From: Novosphingobium marinum
GTDB taxonomy: Bacteria; Pseudomonadota; Alphaproteobacteria; Sphingomonadales; Sphingomonadaceae
Assembly: GCF_013408095.1 (NCBI RefSeq)
Contig: NZ_JACBZF010000009.1
Location: forward strand, 32,501-65,618
Length of the DNA stretch: 33,118 nt
Reading direction: 5' to 3'
The notes below the pieces were generated by a model that saw only the letters and a list, made by a program, of their open reading frames with translations, was not told where the DNA came from and did not search any database. Below, one piece after another: positions 17,029 through 26,193 of the stretch. Made by a program: the position numbers and the translations under genes. Position 1 is the stretch's first letter, and each line of letters begins with the position of its first letter.

Positions 17029-18156
17029 ATGACTGACGTTACGAAACCGGCGCGCCTTCCTGCGCGTCCGCACTTTTCTTCCGGTCCCTGCGCCAAGCCG
17101 CCGGGATATTCCCCCGAAAAGCTCGCGACCGAATCGCTCGGCCGCTCGCATCGCTCGAAGATCGGCAAGGCGCGCCTCGCCCATGCCATCGACCTCATGC
17201 GCGAAGTCCTGAGGCTGCCCGAAACGCACCGGATCGGCATCGTGCCCGGCTCGGACACCGGCGCGTTCGAGATGGCGATGTGGACGATGCTCGGCGCGCG
17301 CCCGGTCACGACGCTTGCCTGGGAAAGCTTCGGCGAAGGCTGGGTGACCGACGCGGTCAAGCAGCTGAGGATCGACCCGACGGTCTTGCGCGCCGACTAC
17401 GGCGAGATCCCCGACCTTGCGCGGGTGGACTGGTCGAACGACGTCCTGTTCACATGGAACGGCACGACCTCGGGCGTTCGCGTGCCCGATGGAGACTGGA
17501 TTCCCGCCGACCGCGAGGGGCTTTCCTTCGCCGATGCGACCAGCGGTGTATTCGCCTACGACATTCCGTGGGACAAGATCGATGTGGCGACGTTCTCCTG
17601 GCAGAAGGTGCTTGGCGGAGAGGGCGCGCACGGCGTGCTCATCCTCGGCCCGCGCGCCGTGGAGCGCCTCGAAAGCTATACGCCGTCGTGGCCGCTTCCC
17701 AAGGTCTTCCGCCTGACCAAGGCCGGCAAGCTCATCGAAGGCATCTTCAAGGGCGAGACGATCAATACCCCTTCGATGCTCGCGGTCGAGGATGCGATCT
17801 TCGCACTCGAATGGGCGCAATCGCTCGGCGGCCTCGACGGCTTGCGCGCGCGCTCGGATGCCAATGCGGCAGCTCTCGGCAAGATCGTCGAGGAACGCGA
17901 CTGGCTGGGTCACCTTGCCGCCGATCCGGCCATCCGCTCGAAGACGAGCGTATGCCTGACCGTCGAAGGCGCGGACACCGACTTCATCAAGTCGTTCGCC
18001 AAGCTCCTCGAGGACGAGGGCGCCGCCTGCGACATCGCCGGATATCGCGACGCCCCTCCGGGCCTGCGTATCTGGTGCGGCGCGACCGTGGATACCGCGG
18101 ACATCGAGGCACTTGGCCCCTGGCTCGACTGGGCCTGGGCGTCGCTCAAGGCCTAG
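17029..18156 (+). CDS. serC: phosphoserine aminotransferase
   Basis: PLP-dependent class V aminotransferase that converts 3-phosphohydroxypyruvate to phosphoserine, the second step of serine synthesis (and the matching step of pyridoxine synthesis). The 375-residue length is that of the alphaproteobacterial type. Landmarks are HFSSGPCAKPPGY (15-27), SHRSKIGKARL (40-50), GIVPGSDTGAFE (70-81), ADATSGVFAYD (168-178), and the PLP Lys193 in TFSWQKVLGGEGAHG. The ATG has AAGGAGA nine bases upstream, inside a hairpin (see the leader). serA follows 93 bases downstream, so the two serine-pathway genes likely form one operon read from the TTGACA promoter. Confidence 0.96.
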   Translation: MTDVTKPARLPARPHFSSGPCAKPPGYSPEKLATESLGRSHRSKIGKARLAHAIDLMREVLRLPETHRIGIVPGSDTGAFEMAMWTMLGARPVTTLAWESFGEGWVTDAVKQLRIDPTVLRADYGEIPDLARVDWSNDVLFTWNGTTSGVRVPDGDWIPADREGLSFADATSGVFAYDIPWDKIDVATFSWQKVLGGEGAHGVLILGPRAVERLESYTPSWPLPKVFRLTKAGKLIEGIFKGETINTPSMLAVEDAIFALEWAQSLGGLDGLRARSDANAAALGKIVEERDWLGHLAADPAIRSKTSVCLTVEGADTDFIKSFAKLLEDEGAACDIAGYRDAPPGLRIWCGATVDTADIEALGPWLDWAWASLKA

Positions 18157-18249
18157 GCCCGGCGTTCCCGGAGCATTCCGACCCGCTTTTTCGCATCGAG
18201 TGCCGTCAGCGCGCACCGATGACATGACGTTTCAGAAGGATTGGACACC

Positions 18250-19833
18250 ATGACCAAGCCCAAAGTCCTCATTTCCGACAAGATGGACCCCAATGCCGCC
18301 CGCATCTTCGAGGAGCGCGGCTGCGAAGTGGACGTGATCACGGGCAAGTCGCCCGAAGAACTGATGGAGTACATCGGCGACTACGACGGCCTTGCTATCC
18401 GGTCGAGCACCAGGGTGACGAGGGAGATTCTCGACGCCGCGAAGAATCTCAAGGTTATCGGGCGCGCCGGTATCGGCGTCGACAACGTCGATATCCAGGC
18501 TGCTTCGGCTCAGGGCGTCGTCGTGATGAACACGCCGTTCGGCAACTCCATCACGACCGCCGAGCATGCCATCGCGATGATTATGGCGCTCGCCCGGCAG
18601 ATTCCCGAGGCAAACGAGCGTACGCAGAAGGGCGAGTGGCCGAAGAGCGCTTTCATGGGCGTGGAAGTGACCGGCAAGACTCTCGGCCTTATCGGCGCGG
18701 GCAACATCGGCTCGATCGTTGCCAGCCGCGCGCTCGGTCTTCGCATGAAGGTCGTCGCCTACGATCCGTTCCTGACCCAGGAACGCGCCGTGGAAATGGG
18801 CGTGGAGAAGGCCGATCTCGACACCCTGCTCGAGCGCGCGGACTTCATCACGCTGCACACGCCGCTGACCGACCAGACCCGCAATATCCTGAGCCGCGAA
18901 AACCTCGCCAAGACAAAGAAGGGCGTGCGTATCGTCAACTGCGCGCGCGGCGGCCTCGTGGACGAGGCGGCGCTCAAGGAACTGCTCGAATCGGGCCACG
19001 TGGCGGGTGCCGCGCTCGACGTCTTTGCCGAGGAGCCGGCCAGGGAAAGCCCGCTGTTCGGCACTCCGAACTTCATCTGCACCCCGCACCTGGGTGCCTC
19101 GACCACCGAGGCGCAGGTCAACGTGGCGCTGCAAGTCGCCGAGCAGATGGCCGATTACCTGGTGAACGGCGGCGTGACCAATGCGCTCAACGTTCCTTCG
19201 CTTTCCGCCGAGGAAGCGCCGAAGCTGCGCCCGTACATGGCGCTGTCGGAAAAGCTCGGAAGCCTCGTCGGACAGCTTGCGCATGGCAATCTCGACAAGA
19301 TTTCGGTCGAAGTCGAGGGCGCCGCCGCCGAACTGAACATGAAGCCGATCACCGCCGCCGTGCTAGCCGGGTTGATGAAACACTATTCGCAGTCGGTGAA
19401 CATGGTCAACGCGCCGCATCTTGCGAAAGAGCGCGGCATGGACGTGCGTGAAATCCGGCATGACCGCGAAGGCGTATACCACACGCTCGTGCGGGTCACC
19501 GTCGCGACCAGCCAGGGCGACCGCTCGGTAGCAGGCACGCTGTTCGGCAACGAGGCGCCGCGCCTGATCGAGATTTTCGGGATCGGGATCGAGGCGGATC
19601 TCGACGGGCACATGCTCTACATCGTCAACGAAGACGCGCCGGGCTTCATCGGCCGTATCGGTTCGCTGCTCGGCGAGAACGGCATCAATATCGGCACTTT
19701 CCACCTCGGCCGGCGGCAGGCAGGCGGCGAGGCGGTGCTCCTGCTCTCGCTCGATGCCGCGATCCCCGAAGCCGTGATGAAGGATGCGTGCGACCTGCCC
19801 GGCGTGAAGACGGTCAAGCCGCTGACTTTCTGA
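18250..19833 (+). CDS. serA: D-3-phosphoglycerate dehydrogenase
   Basis: Oxidises 3-phosphoglycerate with NAD, the first step of serine synthesis. The 527-residue long form has a substrate/NAD domain with GRAGIGVDNV (71-80), the Rossmann motif TLGLIGAGNIGS (144-155), and catalytic Arg in NCARGGLVDEAAL and His in CTPHLGAST. An intervening domain then leads to a C-terminal ACT domain (from about 455, MLYIVNEDAPGFIGRIGSLLGENG). The ACT domain is the usual site for feedback by serine. I chose the ATG at 18250, nine bases after GAAGGA, over the TTG three codons upstream. It follows serC and precedes hisZ on the same strand. Confidence 0.96.
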   Translation: MTKPKVLISDKMDPNAARIFEERGCEVDVITGKSPEELMEYIGDYDGLAIRSSTRVTREILDAAKNLKVIGRAGIGVDNVDIQAASAQGVVVMNTPFGNSITTAEHAIAMIMALARQIPEANERTQKGEWPKSAFMGVEVTGKTLGLIGAGNIGSIVASRALGLRMKVVAYDPFLTQERAVEMGVEKADLDTLLERADFITLHTPLTDQTRNILSRENLAKTKKGVRIVNCARGGLVDEAALKELLESGHVAGAALDVFAEEPARESPLFGTPNFICTPHLGASTTEAQVNVALQVAEQMADYLVNGGVTNALNVPSLSAEEAPKLRPYMALSEKLGSLVGQLAHGNLDKISVEVEGAAAELNMKPITAAVLAGLMKHYSQSVNMVNAPHLAKERGMDVREIRHDREGVYHTLVRVTVATSQGDRSVAGTLFGNEAPRLIEIFGIGIEADLDGHMLYIVNEDAPGFIGRIGSLLGENGINIGTFHLGRRQAGGEAVLLLSLDAAIPEAVMKDACDLPGVKTVKPLTF

Positions 19834-19885
19834 GGAGTTGCAAATTTCCGCCGGTCCCGCGAAAGCGGCCGGCGGGGGACATGCC

Positions 19886-20998
19886 ATGCCTGACAACGAC
19901 CGCGACCTTCTGCCCGAGGGGCTTCAGGACCGCCTGCCGCAAGGCGCGGCAGTCTCGGCCCGAGTCCAGCGGGCGATGCTCGACGTCTTTCATTCGCGCG
20001 GATACGACCGCGTCCAGCCGCCGATCATCGAGTTCGAGAAATCGATAGCGAGCCGCATGGCGGGGGTGCAGCCGCGCCGCATGTTCCGCTTCGTCGATCC
20101 GTCGAGCCTCAGGACGCTCGCGCTTCGCTCCGACATGACCGTGCAGGTCGGGCGCATCGCCTCAACCGGCCTGTCCGAAGCTGCGAGGCCGCTGAGGCTT
20201 TGCTATGCGGGCCAGGTGGTGAAAATTCAGGGGGACGGTCTCGATCCGACGCGCGAGCGGCTGCAGGTCGGCGCCGAACTGGTCGGATCGGACACGGTCG
20301 CCGCTGCGTCGGAAATCGTGGTGCTGGCGATCGAGGCGCTCAAGGCCGCAGGGGCCGAGGGAATCTCGGTCGACTTCACGCTGCCTGACCTCGTCGATAC
20401 TCTGGCAGCCTCGGCATTGCCGCTCGAGGGCGATGCGGTCGATGCGGTGCGGCGCGAACTCGATGCGAAGGATGCAGGCGGATTAGTCGAAGTCGGAGGC
20501 GAGGCGTACTTGCCCCTGCTTTACGCAGTTGGGCCGCTCGACCGGGCAGTTGCCCGGCTGGCGGAATTCGACACCAGCGGTGCTCTCGCCACGCGTATCG
20601 AGGGCCTCAGGGCGATTTCGGACAGGATCGGCAAGGGCGCTCGCGTCACTCTCGATCCTTCGGAGCGGCACGGCTTCGAGTACCAGAGCTGGTTCGGCTT
20701 CACCCTCTACGCCGAGGGGCTGGCCGGCGCGGTCGGGCGGGGGGGAACCTATCGGATCCTCGGGCGTGACGAACCCGCGACCGGATTCTCGCTCTATCCG
20801 GACCCGCTGATCGATGCTCTCGCGTCGGAGAGCCAGTGCGAAAACGTGCTATACCTGCCTCTCGGCCACGATGTGCTGGCCGCCGAAAGGCTGCGTTCCA
20901 TCGGATGGCGAACGGTTGCGGCGCTATCGGATGCAGAGGATGCTCGTGCGCTGGGCTGCACCCACCGCCTTCAGGGCAGCGAGGCCGTCCCGGTCTGA
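19886..20998 (+). CDS. hisZ: ATP phosphoribosyltransferase regulatory subunit
   Basis: A 370-residue class II aminoacyl-tRNA-synthetase-like protein that lacks tRNA synthetase function and activates the short form of HisG, the first enzyme of histidine synthesis. N-terminal LLPEGLQDRLPQGA resembles the 'lP.G..D' start of HisZ/HisS. Motif 2 is visible as LALRSDMTVQVGRIA and RPLRLCYAGQVVK, and motif 3 as AGAVGRGGTY followed by GFSLYPDPLID. The protein is shorter than HisRS and lacks its C-terminal anticodon domain, which favours HisZ. The start is the ATG at 19886 after GGGGGAC; the upstream open frame is poorly conserved in character. serA ends 52 bases before. hisG is not in the window. Confidence 0.88.
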   Translation: MPDNDRDLLPEGLQDRLPQGAAVSARVQRAMLDVFHSRGYDRVQPPIIEFEKSIASRMAGVQPRRMFRFVDPSSLRTLALRSDMTVQVGRIASTGLSEAARPLRLCYAGQVVKIQGDGLDPTRERLQVGAELVGSDTVAAASEIVVLAIEALKAAGAEGISVDFTLPDLVDTLAASALPLEGDAVDAVRRELDAKDAGGLVEVGGEAYLPLLYAVGPLDRAVARLAEFDTSGALATRIEGLRAISDRIGKGARVTLDPSERHGFEYQSWFGFTLYAEGLAGAVGRGGTYRILGRDEPATGFSLYPDPLIDALASESQCENVLYLPLGHDVLAAERLRSIGWRTVAALSDAEDARALGCTHRLQGSEAVPV

Positions 20999-21001
20999 AG
21001 G

Positions 21002-21027
21002 TGCGGTCCCGACCCTGCGGGACCGCA
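21002..21027. terminator. bidirectional hairpin between hisZ and ecn-like gene
   Basis: TGCGGTCCCG, loop ACCCTG, CGGGACCGCA: a perfect ten-pair stem between two convergent genes. There is no T-run, so whether it ends transcripts by itself is uncertain. Confidence 0.6.
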
Positions 21028-21034
21028 ACCCGAC

Positions 21035-21163
21035 TCAGATTTCCTCGTCGATCTCGTCGCCGACCGATTCGATGTCCTCGCCGGCACCGTCGATCGTGTT
21101 GCAGGCCGATGCGGTGAGGGCGAACACGCCGATGCCGAACATTGTCAGAAGCTTGCGTACCAT
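21035..21163 (-). CDS. entericidin A/B-family small lipoprotein
   Basis: A 42-residue protein starting at the ATG at 21163 (MVRKLLTMFGIGVF), with AAGGAG nine bases upstream. A short signal peptide ends TASAC, a lipobox with Cys21. The mature part is CNTIDGAGEDIESVGDEIDEEI, which matches the entericidin pattern CNT..G.GeDi...G..i. In E. coli EcnA and EcnB are small membrane lipoproteins described as an antidote/toxin pair involved in stationary-phase lysis. Single copies like this are widespread in proteobacteria and their role is unsettled. It lies alone between hisZ and the divergent purA. Confidence 0.9.
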   Translation of the reverse strand: MVRKLLTMFGIGVFALTASACNTIDGAGEDIESVGDEIDEEI

Positions 21164-21311
21164 GATGTCTTTCTCCTTGGTTTCACTTCCATGAACCATG
21201 TCAGGCGGAGCATGTTCCTGATCGACGCCGATTTGCAGGCCCGCCAGCCTGTTGCCCTTCGCGCCGCCATCACCTAGGGCGCGCAAGTTTGTTCGAGGAA
21301 AGGACGCCAGC

Positions 21312-22601
21312 TTGGCCAACGTCACGGTGATCGGCGCCCAGTGGGGCGATGAAGGCAAGGGCAAGATCGTCGACTGGCTCGCCAGCCGCGCCGATGCGGT
21401 CGTGCGCTTTCAGGGCGGCCACAATGCCGGGCATACGCTCGTCGTCGGAGACCAGACCTACAAGCTCTCGCTCCTGCCTTCAGGCATAGTCACCGGCACG
21501 CTGTCGATCATCGGCAATGGCGTTGTGCTCGATCCGTGGGCGCTCAAGGCCGAGGTCGAGAAGCTGCGCGGACAGGGTGTCGAGATCAACGACGACAACT
21601 TCGCCGTCGCCGACAACTGCCCGCTGATCCTTCCGGTCCACCGGGAACTCGACGGGCTGCGCGAAGCTGCGGCGGGTTCGGGCAAGATCGGCACGACAGG
21701 GCGCGGGATCGGCCCGGCCTACGAGGACAAGGTCGGCCGCCGCGCGATCCGGGTCTGCGACCTGGCCCATCTCGATTCGCTCGAACCGCAGCTTGACAGG
21801 CTCTGCGCGCATCACGATGCGCTGCGGGCCGGCTTCGGAGAAAAGCCGGTGGATCGGGACGATCTGATCCGCGAACTCAAGGAAATTGCGCCGTTCGTGC
21901 TGCAATTCGCGCAGCCTGTGTGGAAACGCCTGAAGAAGGTGCGCAAGGCGGGCGCGCGCATCCTGTTTGAAGGTGCGCAGGGCGTGCTTCTCGACATCGA
22001 TCACGGCACCTACCCGTTCGTCACTTCGTCGAACACGGTAAGCGGAACCGCTGCGTCCGGCTCGGGTCTCGGCCCGGCGGCCACCGGCTTCGTGCTCGGC
22101 ATCGTCAAGGCTTACACCACCCGCGTCGGCTCCGGCCCGTTCCCGACCGAACTTGATGACGAGGACGGTCGCATGCTGGGTGAGCGGGGTCACGAATTCG
22201 GCACGGTGACCGGCCGCCAGCGCCGTTGCGGCTGGTTCGACGCGGTGCTCGTCCGCCAGACCTGCGCGATCTCCGGCGTTACGGGCATCGCGCTTACCAA
22301 GCTGGACGTGCTCGACGGGTTCGAGACGGTGAAGATCTGCACGGGCTACCGGCTTGGCGGCAAGGTCTACGACTACCTGCCCAGCCATGCCGCCGACCAG
22401 GCCGCGGTCGAGCCGATCTACGAGGAGATGGACGGCTGGCGCGAGACGACGGCCGGCGCCCGTTCGTGGGCGGACCTTCCGGCGCAGGCGATCAAGTACA
22501 TCCAGCGCGTGCAGGAATTGATCGAGACTCCGGTCGCGCTGGTCTCGACGAGTCCCGAACGCGACGATACCATCCTCGTCAGAGACCCTTTCACGGACTG
22601 A
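21312..22601 (+). CDS. purA: adenylosuccinate synthetase
   Basis: Joins IMP and aspartate with GTP, the first committed step to AMP. The 429-residue length is standard. It begins with the phosphate loop [20 protein letters not shown], then [32 protein letters not shown], and [11 protein letters not shown] with the loop that closes on aspartate. [11 protein letters not shown] follows, and the C-terminus ends in the guanine-binding TSPERDDTI. The natural start is the TTG at 21312, seven bases after AAAGGA; the open frame upstream (to an ATG at 21252) covers the promoter region and adds residues foreign to PurA. The L,D-transpeptidase gene follows five bases later. Confidence 0.96.
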   Translation: MANVTVIGAQWGDEGKGKIVDWLASRADAVVRFQGGHNAGHTLVVGDQTYKLSLLPSGIVTGTLSIIGNGVVLDPWALKAEVEKLRGQGVEINDDNFAVADNCPLILPVHRELDGLREAAAGSGKIGTTGRGIGPAYEDKVGRRAIRVCDLAHLDSLEPQLDRLCAHHDALRAGFGEKPVDRDDLIRELKEIAPFVLQFAQPVWKRLKKVRKAGARILFEGAQGVLLDIDHGTYPFVTSSNTVSGTAASGSGLGPAATGFVLGIVKAYTTRVGSGPFPTELDDEDGRMLGERGHEFGTVTGRQRRCGWFDAVLVRQTCAISGVTGIALTKLDVLDGFETVKICTGYRLGGKVYDYLPSHAADQAAVEPIYEEMDGWRETTAGARSWADLPAQAIKYIQRVQELIETPVALVSTSPERDDTILVRDPFTD

Positions 22602-22606
22602 CCGCC

Positions 22607-23119
22607 ATGATCCGCACCTGCCTCGCCCCGCTTGCGCTGCTGCTGGCATCGGGTGCGGCGCATGGGCAGGTTGCGGCGGAAGCGCAGGTCTACGCCGACT
22701 TGCCGGTGGTCGATCACGTCGTGGTCGAGAAATCGGCGCGCACCATCACGCTGCGCTCCAACGGTGCACCGGTTCGCATCATCGAGGGAATCCAGTTCGG
22801 CGATGCCCCCATCGGCCACAAGCGCTTTCAGGGCGACGAGCGCACGCCCGAGGGGCGCTACCTGATCGACTACGGCAATCCGCAGAGTTCGTACTACCTT
22901 TCGCTCCACATCTCGTACCCGAACGAGGCGGACCGCGCCTACGCCCGGTCGCAGGGGCGCAGTCCTGGCGGGGCGATCTTCATCCACGGCCAGCCCAACG
23001 GCTATTCGGGACGCGTTCAGGGCGACTGGACCGACGGCTGCATCGCCGTCACCAACGAGGAAATCGAGTATATGTGGCAGACCGTGCCCAACGGGACGGT
23101 CATCGATATCCTGCCCTAG
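22607..23119 (+). CDS. L,D-transpeptidase (YkuD domain), periplasmic
   Basis: A 170-residue secreted enzyme that makes 3-3 cross-links or attaches proteins to peptidoglycan. The signal peptide spans residues 1-20 (cleavage near AHG). The YkuD domain has VVVEKSARTITLRSNG at its start, the GDERTPEGRYLID strand, and the active-site signature HG...TDGC: His127 in FIHGQP and Cys145 in WTDGCIAVTN. All catalytic parts are present. It follows purA by five bases and probably shares its transcript. Its stop shares a CTAG tetranucleotide with the stop of the convergent SDHAF4 gene. Confidence 0.93.
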   Translation: MIRTCLAPLALLLASGAAHGQVAAEAQVYADLPVVDHVVVEKSARTITLRSNGAPVRIIEGIQFGDAPIGHKRFQGDERTPEGRYLIDYGNPQSSYYLSLHISYPNEADRAYARSQGRSPGGAIFIHGQPNGYSGRVQGDWTDGCIAVTNEEIEYMWQTVPNGTVIDILP

Positions 23120-23313
23120 AAATCGATTGCGATGCCCTTGTGCACCCAGTCGCCGTAGCGGGTGGGCGAAAGGCCGTCGGGATCGTCGGCTTCGGCCTCA
23201 TCATTCGGCGCATCGGGTTCGGGCGGTGGTGTATCGCTCCAGTGAGCGGGCTTTTCGAAATCGCCGGGGCGTTCGGTGGCGCGGGGCGTGCCGGATATCG
23301 TCTTGTCGCTCAT
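23116..23313 (-). CDS. DUF1674 protein, succinate dehydrogenase assembly factor 4 homologue
   Basis: A 65-residue protein ending SPTRYGDWVHKGIAIDF. The last fifteen residues, RYGDWxxxGxxxDF, are the signature of DUF1674, whose mitochondrial member SDHAF4 (Sdh8) helps the flavinated SdhA join SdhB. The N-terminal part is acidic, Pro-rich and probably disordered. The ATG at 23313 fits the family length; there is no sdh gene nearby. It converges with the L,D-transpeptidase and the stops overlap, and it is divergent from the RsmB-like gene at 23369. Confidence 0.9.
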   Translation of the reverse strand: MSDKTISGTPRATERPGDFEKPAHWSDTPPPEPDAPNDEAEADDPDGLSPTRYGDWVHKGIAIDF

Positions 23314-23368
23314 GGCACCAAGATGGGGAGACTGGCGGCGCGATGCAATCGGCGATAAGGCCGGCGCG

Positions 23369-24607
23369 ATGACCGACGTTCCCGGCCTGCCCGTCCGCCG
23401 CGCGGCGCTTCGCATGCTCGATGCCGTGCTGCGGCGGGGCGAAACTCTCGATCAGGCGTCGCACGCGGCATTGCGGCAGGTCCGGTCCGGTCCAGACCGC
23501 GCGCTCGGCCTCGCCATCGCTTCAGAAGTGCTGCGCTGGAAAGTGGATCTGGACGCGGTGATCGACGGCGCGACGCGGCAGTCGCTTCCCGCCGATGCCA
23601 AGCCGCGCATGGTCCTGGCGATCATGCTGGCGCAGGCGATGCGGCTGGGGACGCCCCCGCACGCGGCAATCGCGACAGGGTTGCCGCTGCTGGCGGGAGG
23701 GCCGAGGCGGCTGGCGCATGGCGTGTTCTCGACCCTCATGAAGCGCGGCGCGACGCTGCCGGAGGCACCCACCTTGCCCAGGGCGGTCGCCGATCGCTGG
23801 GGCGAGCGCGCGTCGGCAATCGCGACAGGCCTAGCAGAGCCGCCACCGCTCGACCTTACCCTGCGCGATCCCGACCGCACCGCCGAATGGGCGACGAAAC
23901 TTGGCGGTGCATCGCTGATGCCCGGCCACGTGCGGCTGGCGCGGGGCACGGCGGTCGAAAACCTCGAAGGCTTCGACGAAGGCGCATGGTGGGTGCAGGA
24001 TTTTGCCGCAAGCCTGCCGGCGCGCCTGCTGGGCCCGAGGGCAGGACGCCGCGCGCTCGACCTGTGCGCTGCGCCGGGAGGCAAGACGCTGCAACTGGCC
24101 GCTGTCGGCTGGAACGTGACTGCCCTTGATATCTCTAAACGCCGCATGGAACGGCTTCGCGAAAACCTCGCACGGACGGGGCTGGAAGCGACGGCGGTGG
24201 TTGCCGACGCGCTCGCATGGGAGCCGCCCGAGCTGTTCGACGCGATCCTGCTCGACGCGCCTTGCACCGCTACGGGCACGTGCCGCCGCCATCCCGATGT
24301 GCTCCACCGTATCGGCCTGCGACAGATCGGGGAGATGGCAGAGCTGCAGGCTGCGCTGCTCGCCCGCGCGGTGACATGGCTCAGGCCGGGAGGTCGGCTT
24401 GTCTACGCGGTCTGCTCGCTCGAACCCGATGAGGGGGAGGGCCGTGTACAAGACACCGGTCTGTCGCCCGACCCGATCTCCGCCGAGGAACTGCCCCACG
24501 GCATCGGACCGACCGCGAGTGGCCACGTCCGCACCGATCCCGGCATGCTGCCCGGGGCAGGCGGTCTCGACGGGTTCTTCGTGGCGCGATTTTTTCGCCC
24601 GAACTGA
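23369..24607 (+). CDS. rsmB: RsmB/NOP-family rRNA cytosine-C5 methyltransferase
   Basis: A 412-residue SAM-dependent RNA m5C methyltransferase, most like RsmB (16S rRNA C967). The N-terminal helical domain (about 5-140) resembles the NusB-like domain of RsmB. The catalytic domain has the SAM loop LDLCAAPGGKT (230-240), VTALDISKRRM, and the two Cys of the family: Cys299 in LDAPCTATGTCRRHPD and the nucleophile Cys349 in YAVCSLEPDEGE. Motif IV is one residue long of the classic PCSG, with PCTATGT instead, as is usual in this branch. The start is the ATG at 23369; the longer frame overlaps the divergent SDHAF4 gene. Naming it RsmB rather than another NOP-family enzyme is an inference. Confidence 0.88.
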   Translation: MTDVPGLPVRRAALRMLDAVLRRGETLDQASHAALRQVRSGPDRALGLAIASEVLRWKVDLDAVIDGATRQSLPADAKPRMVLAIMLAQAMRLGTPPHAAIATGLPLLAGGPRRLAHGVFSTLMKRGATLPEAPTLPRAVADRWGERASAIATGLAEPPPLDLTLRDPDRTAEWATKLGGASLMPGHVRLARGTAVENLEGFDEGAWWVQDFAASLPARLLGPRAGRRALDLCAAPGGKTLQLAAVGWNVTALDISKRRMERLRENLARTGLEATAVVADALAWEPPELFDAILLDAPCTATGTCRRHPDVLHRIGLRQIGEMAELQAALLARAVTWLRPGGRLVYAVCSLEPDEGEGRVQDTGLSPDPISAEELPHGIGPTASGHVRTDPGMLPGAGGLDGFFVARFFRPN

Positions 24608-24669
24608 CATAAGTGTGCCGCTAGGCCTCAAAAAATAGTAAATCGAGCCCGCCGGTGTGGGGGCGAATA

Positions 24670-26193
24670 GTGTCGAGCGATAGCGAATTTCATCACGAAG
24701 CGAGAAATGCCGGCTCGATTGCTGCAGGACTTGTCCTTGTCATGGCCCTGCTTGCTCTTGTTCTAGGGTGGGGTTTCGGCCTCACGTTCTTCAAGCGTAT
24801 TCACGACGATTTCGCAGCGATGGTGCCGAGCACCGCCGTTTCGTTCGCGCTTCTAGGTTTCGGACTCCTGGCATGGCTGCGAGCAGGTTCGGCCGGCGCG
24901 CGCAGCCTGCTTGCCGGTGCCGCCTCGCTGGTGGCGGTCGTCGCCATCGCGGAGCTCGTGGCGCTCTCCGCAGGGGTCAGGCAGGGGATCGACGCGTTTC
25001 TGTGGCCGCAATTGCTCGAGCGACCGGACGATTCCATGGCGGTCGCAACGGCGACCTCGTTCCTGCTCGCCGCCGCCTGCTGCCTTTGCCTGTCGTTGCG
25101 GCGCACCCCGGGCTGGGTCTTTCTCGGATCGTCGACGCTGGGGCTCGCATTGTGCTCGGTCGCACTGGTGGCCTATGCGCTCGATACCGAGGCGCTCTAC
25201 GGGGTCTTCCTGTTTACCGCCATGGCGCTGCACACTGCCGCTGCCTTTGCCGCGCTGTTCCTTGCAATCATGCTGGCGAGCCCGCGAAGCGGATGGATCT
25301 GGCACTTTTTCGGGGACGAACAGGGAAGTCGTGGTGCGCGCCGCCTGCTACCCTTCGTGGTCGGCGGACCGTTCCTGCTTTCGGTCGCCTTCTTCGCAGC
25401 GACCGAACAGGGGCTGTTCTCGCCGAATTTCCGGCTAAGCGTCATGTCGATCGCGATGATGGTGATCGGCCTCGCCGCCATCCTGCGCAACGCGACGTTG
25501 GAGAACCGGGCCGAACGGCGGCTGCGCCAGGCGAATGCCGATCTCGAGGTCGCCCTGGCCGATCGGTCGCTGCTGCTTCGCGAAGTCTATCACCGGGTCA
25601 AGAACAACCTGCAGCAGATCAACGCTTTGCTGATGATCGAGCGGAACAAACTGGAGGACGAGAGCGCGAAAGCGGCGTTCCAGGCGATGGCGGGACGCGT
25701 CCAGGCCCTTGGCATGGTCCACAAGCTTCTCATCCAGTCCCCGCAACCATCTGAAGTTGACATGCAGACATTCCTCGAGAAGCTTGGCAGCAGCTTCTCG
25801 ACCGGCCACGGCCTGCGGGCTCGGAACATTGAGCTTGCGGTTGAGGCCAGACCCGATACCGTGCACCTCGACGTGGCGATGGCCATCGGACTACTTGCCA
25901 ACGAGCTGGTCGCCAATGCGATCAAGCACGCCTTTCCGGAGGGGCACGGCGGAACGATAAGCATACGGTACGGAGACGGAGACGGAGACGGAGAGGGAGA
26001 GACCAAAGTGCTTACGATCTCCGACGACGGGGTTGGCTATCCGGCGGAAGGAATGGTGGCGGGCACGGGATCGCGCATCGTCCAGGGGCTGGTCAGCCAG
26101 CTGAAGGGAACCATGACGGTGACGAACGGGCGCGGCACCACGGTATCGACGCAATTTCCTGCAACGCTCAGCGAAAACACGCGCTATGTCTGA
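24670..26193 (+). CDS. HisKA_2-family membrane sensor histidine kinase
   Basis: A 507-residue kinase. About seven to eight hydrophobic segments fill residues 17-275, with no recognised PAS, GAF or periplasmic sensor domain. A short coiled coil (276-300) leads to the HisKA_2 dimerisation domain, REVYHRVKNNLQQINALL, with phosphoacceptor His308. The ATPase has N-box LLANELVANAIKHAFPEG (408-424), G1 box SDDGVGYP (451-458), and G2-like GTGSRIVQGLV. Between the N and G1 boxes is an odd acidic run, GDGDGDGEGE (435-444). The start is probably the GTG at 24670, six bases after GGGGG; the GTG at 24655 is possible. The following response regulator overlaps by eight bases. Kinases of this family often feed the alphaproteobacterial general stress response; no such link is visible here. 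Confidence 0.9.
   Translation: MSSDSEFHHEARNAGSIAAGLVLVMALLALVLGWGFGLTFFKRIHDDFAAMVPSTAVSFALLGFGLLAWLRAGSAGARSLLAGAASLVAVVAIAELVALSAGVRQGIDAFLWPQLLERPDDSMAVATATSFLLAAACCLCLSLRRTPGWVFLGSSTLGLALCSVALVAYALDTEALYGVFLFTAMALHTAAAFAALFLAIMLASPRSGWIWHFFGDEQGSRGARRLLPFVVGGPFLLSVAFFAATEQGLFSPNFRLSVMSIAMMVIGLAAILRNATLENRAERRLRQANADLEVALADRSLLLREVYHRVKNNLQQINALLMIERNKLEDESAKAAFQAMAGRVQALGMVHKLLIQSPQPSEVDMQTFLEKLGSSFSTGHGLRARNIELAVEARPDTVHLDVAMAIGLLANELVANAIKHAFPEGHGGTISIRYGDGDGDGEGETKVLTISDDGVGYPAEGMVAGTGSRIVQGLVSQLKGTMTVTNGRGTTVSTQFPATLSENTRYV
25972..26001 (+). repeat. five-unit GGAGAC/GGAGAG tandem repeat inside the kinase gene
   Basis: Three GGAGAC units followed by two GGAGAG units. They code for the Asp-Gly/Glu-Gly run in the kinase ATPase domain. 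Unit length is six, so gain or loss of units keeps the frame. Confidence 0.85.
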
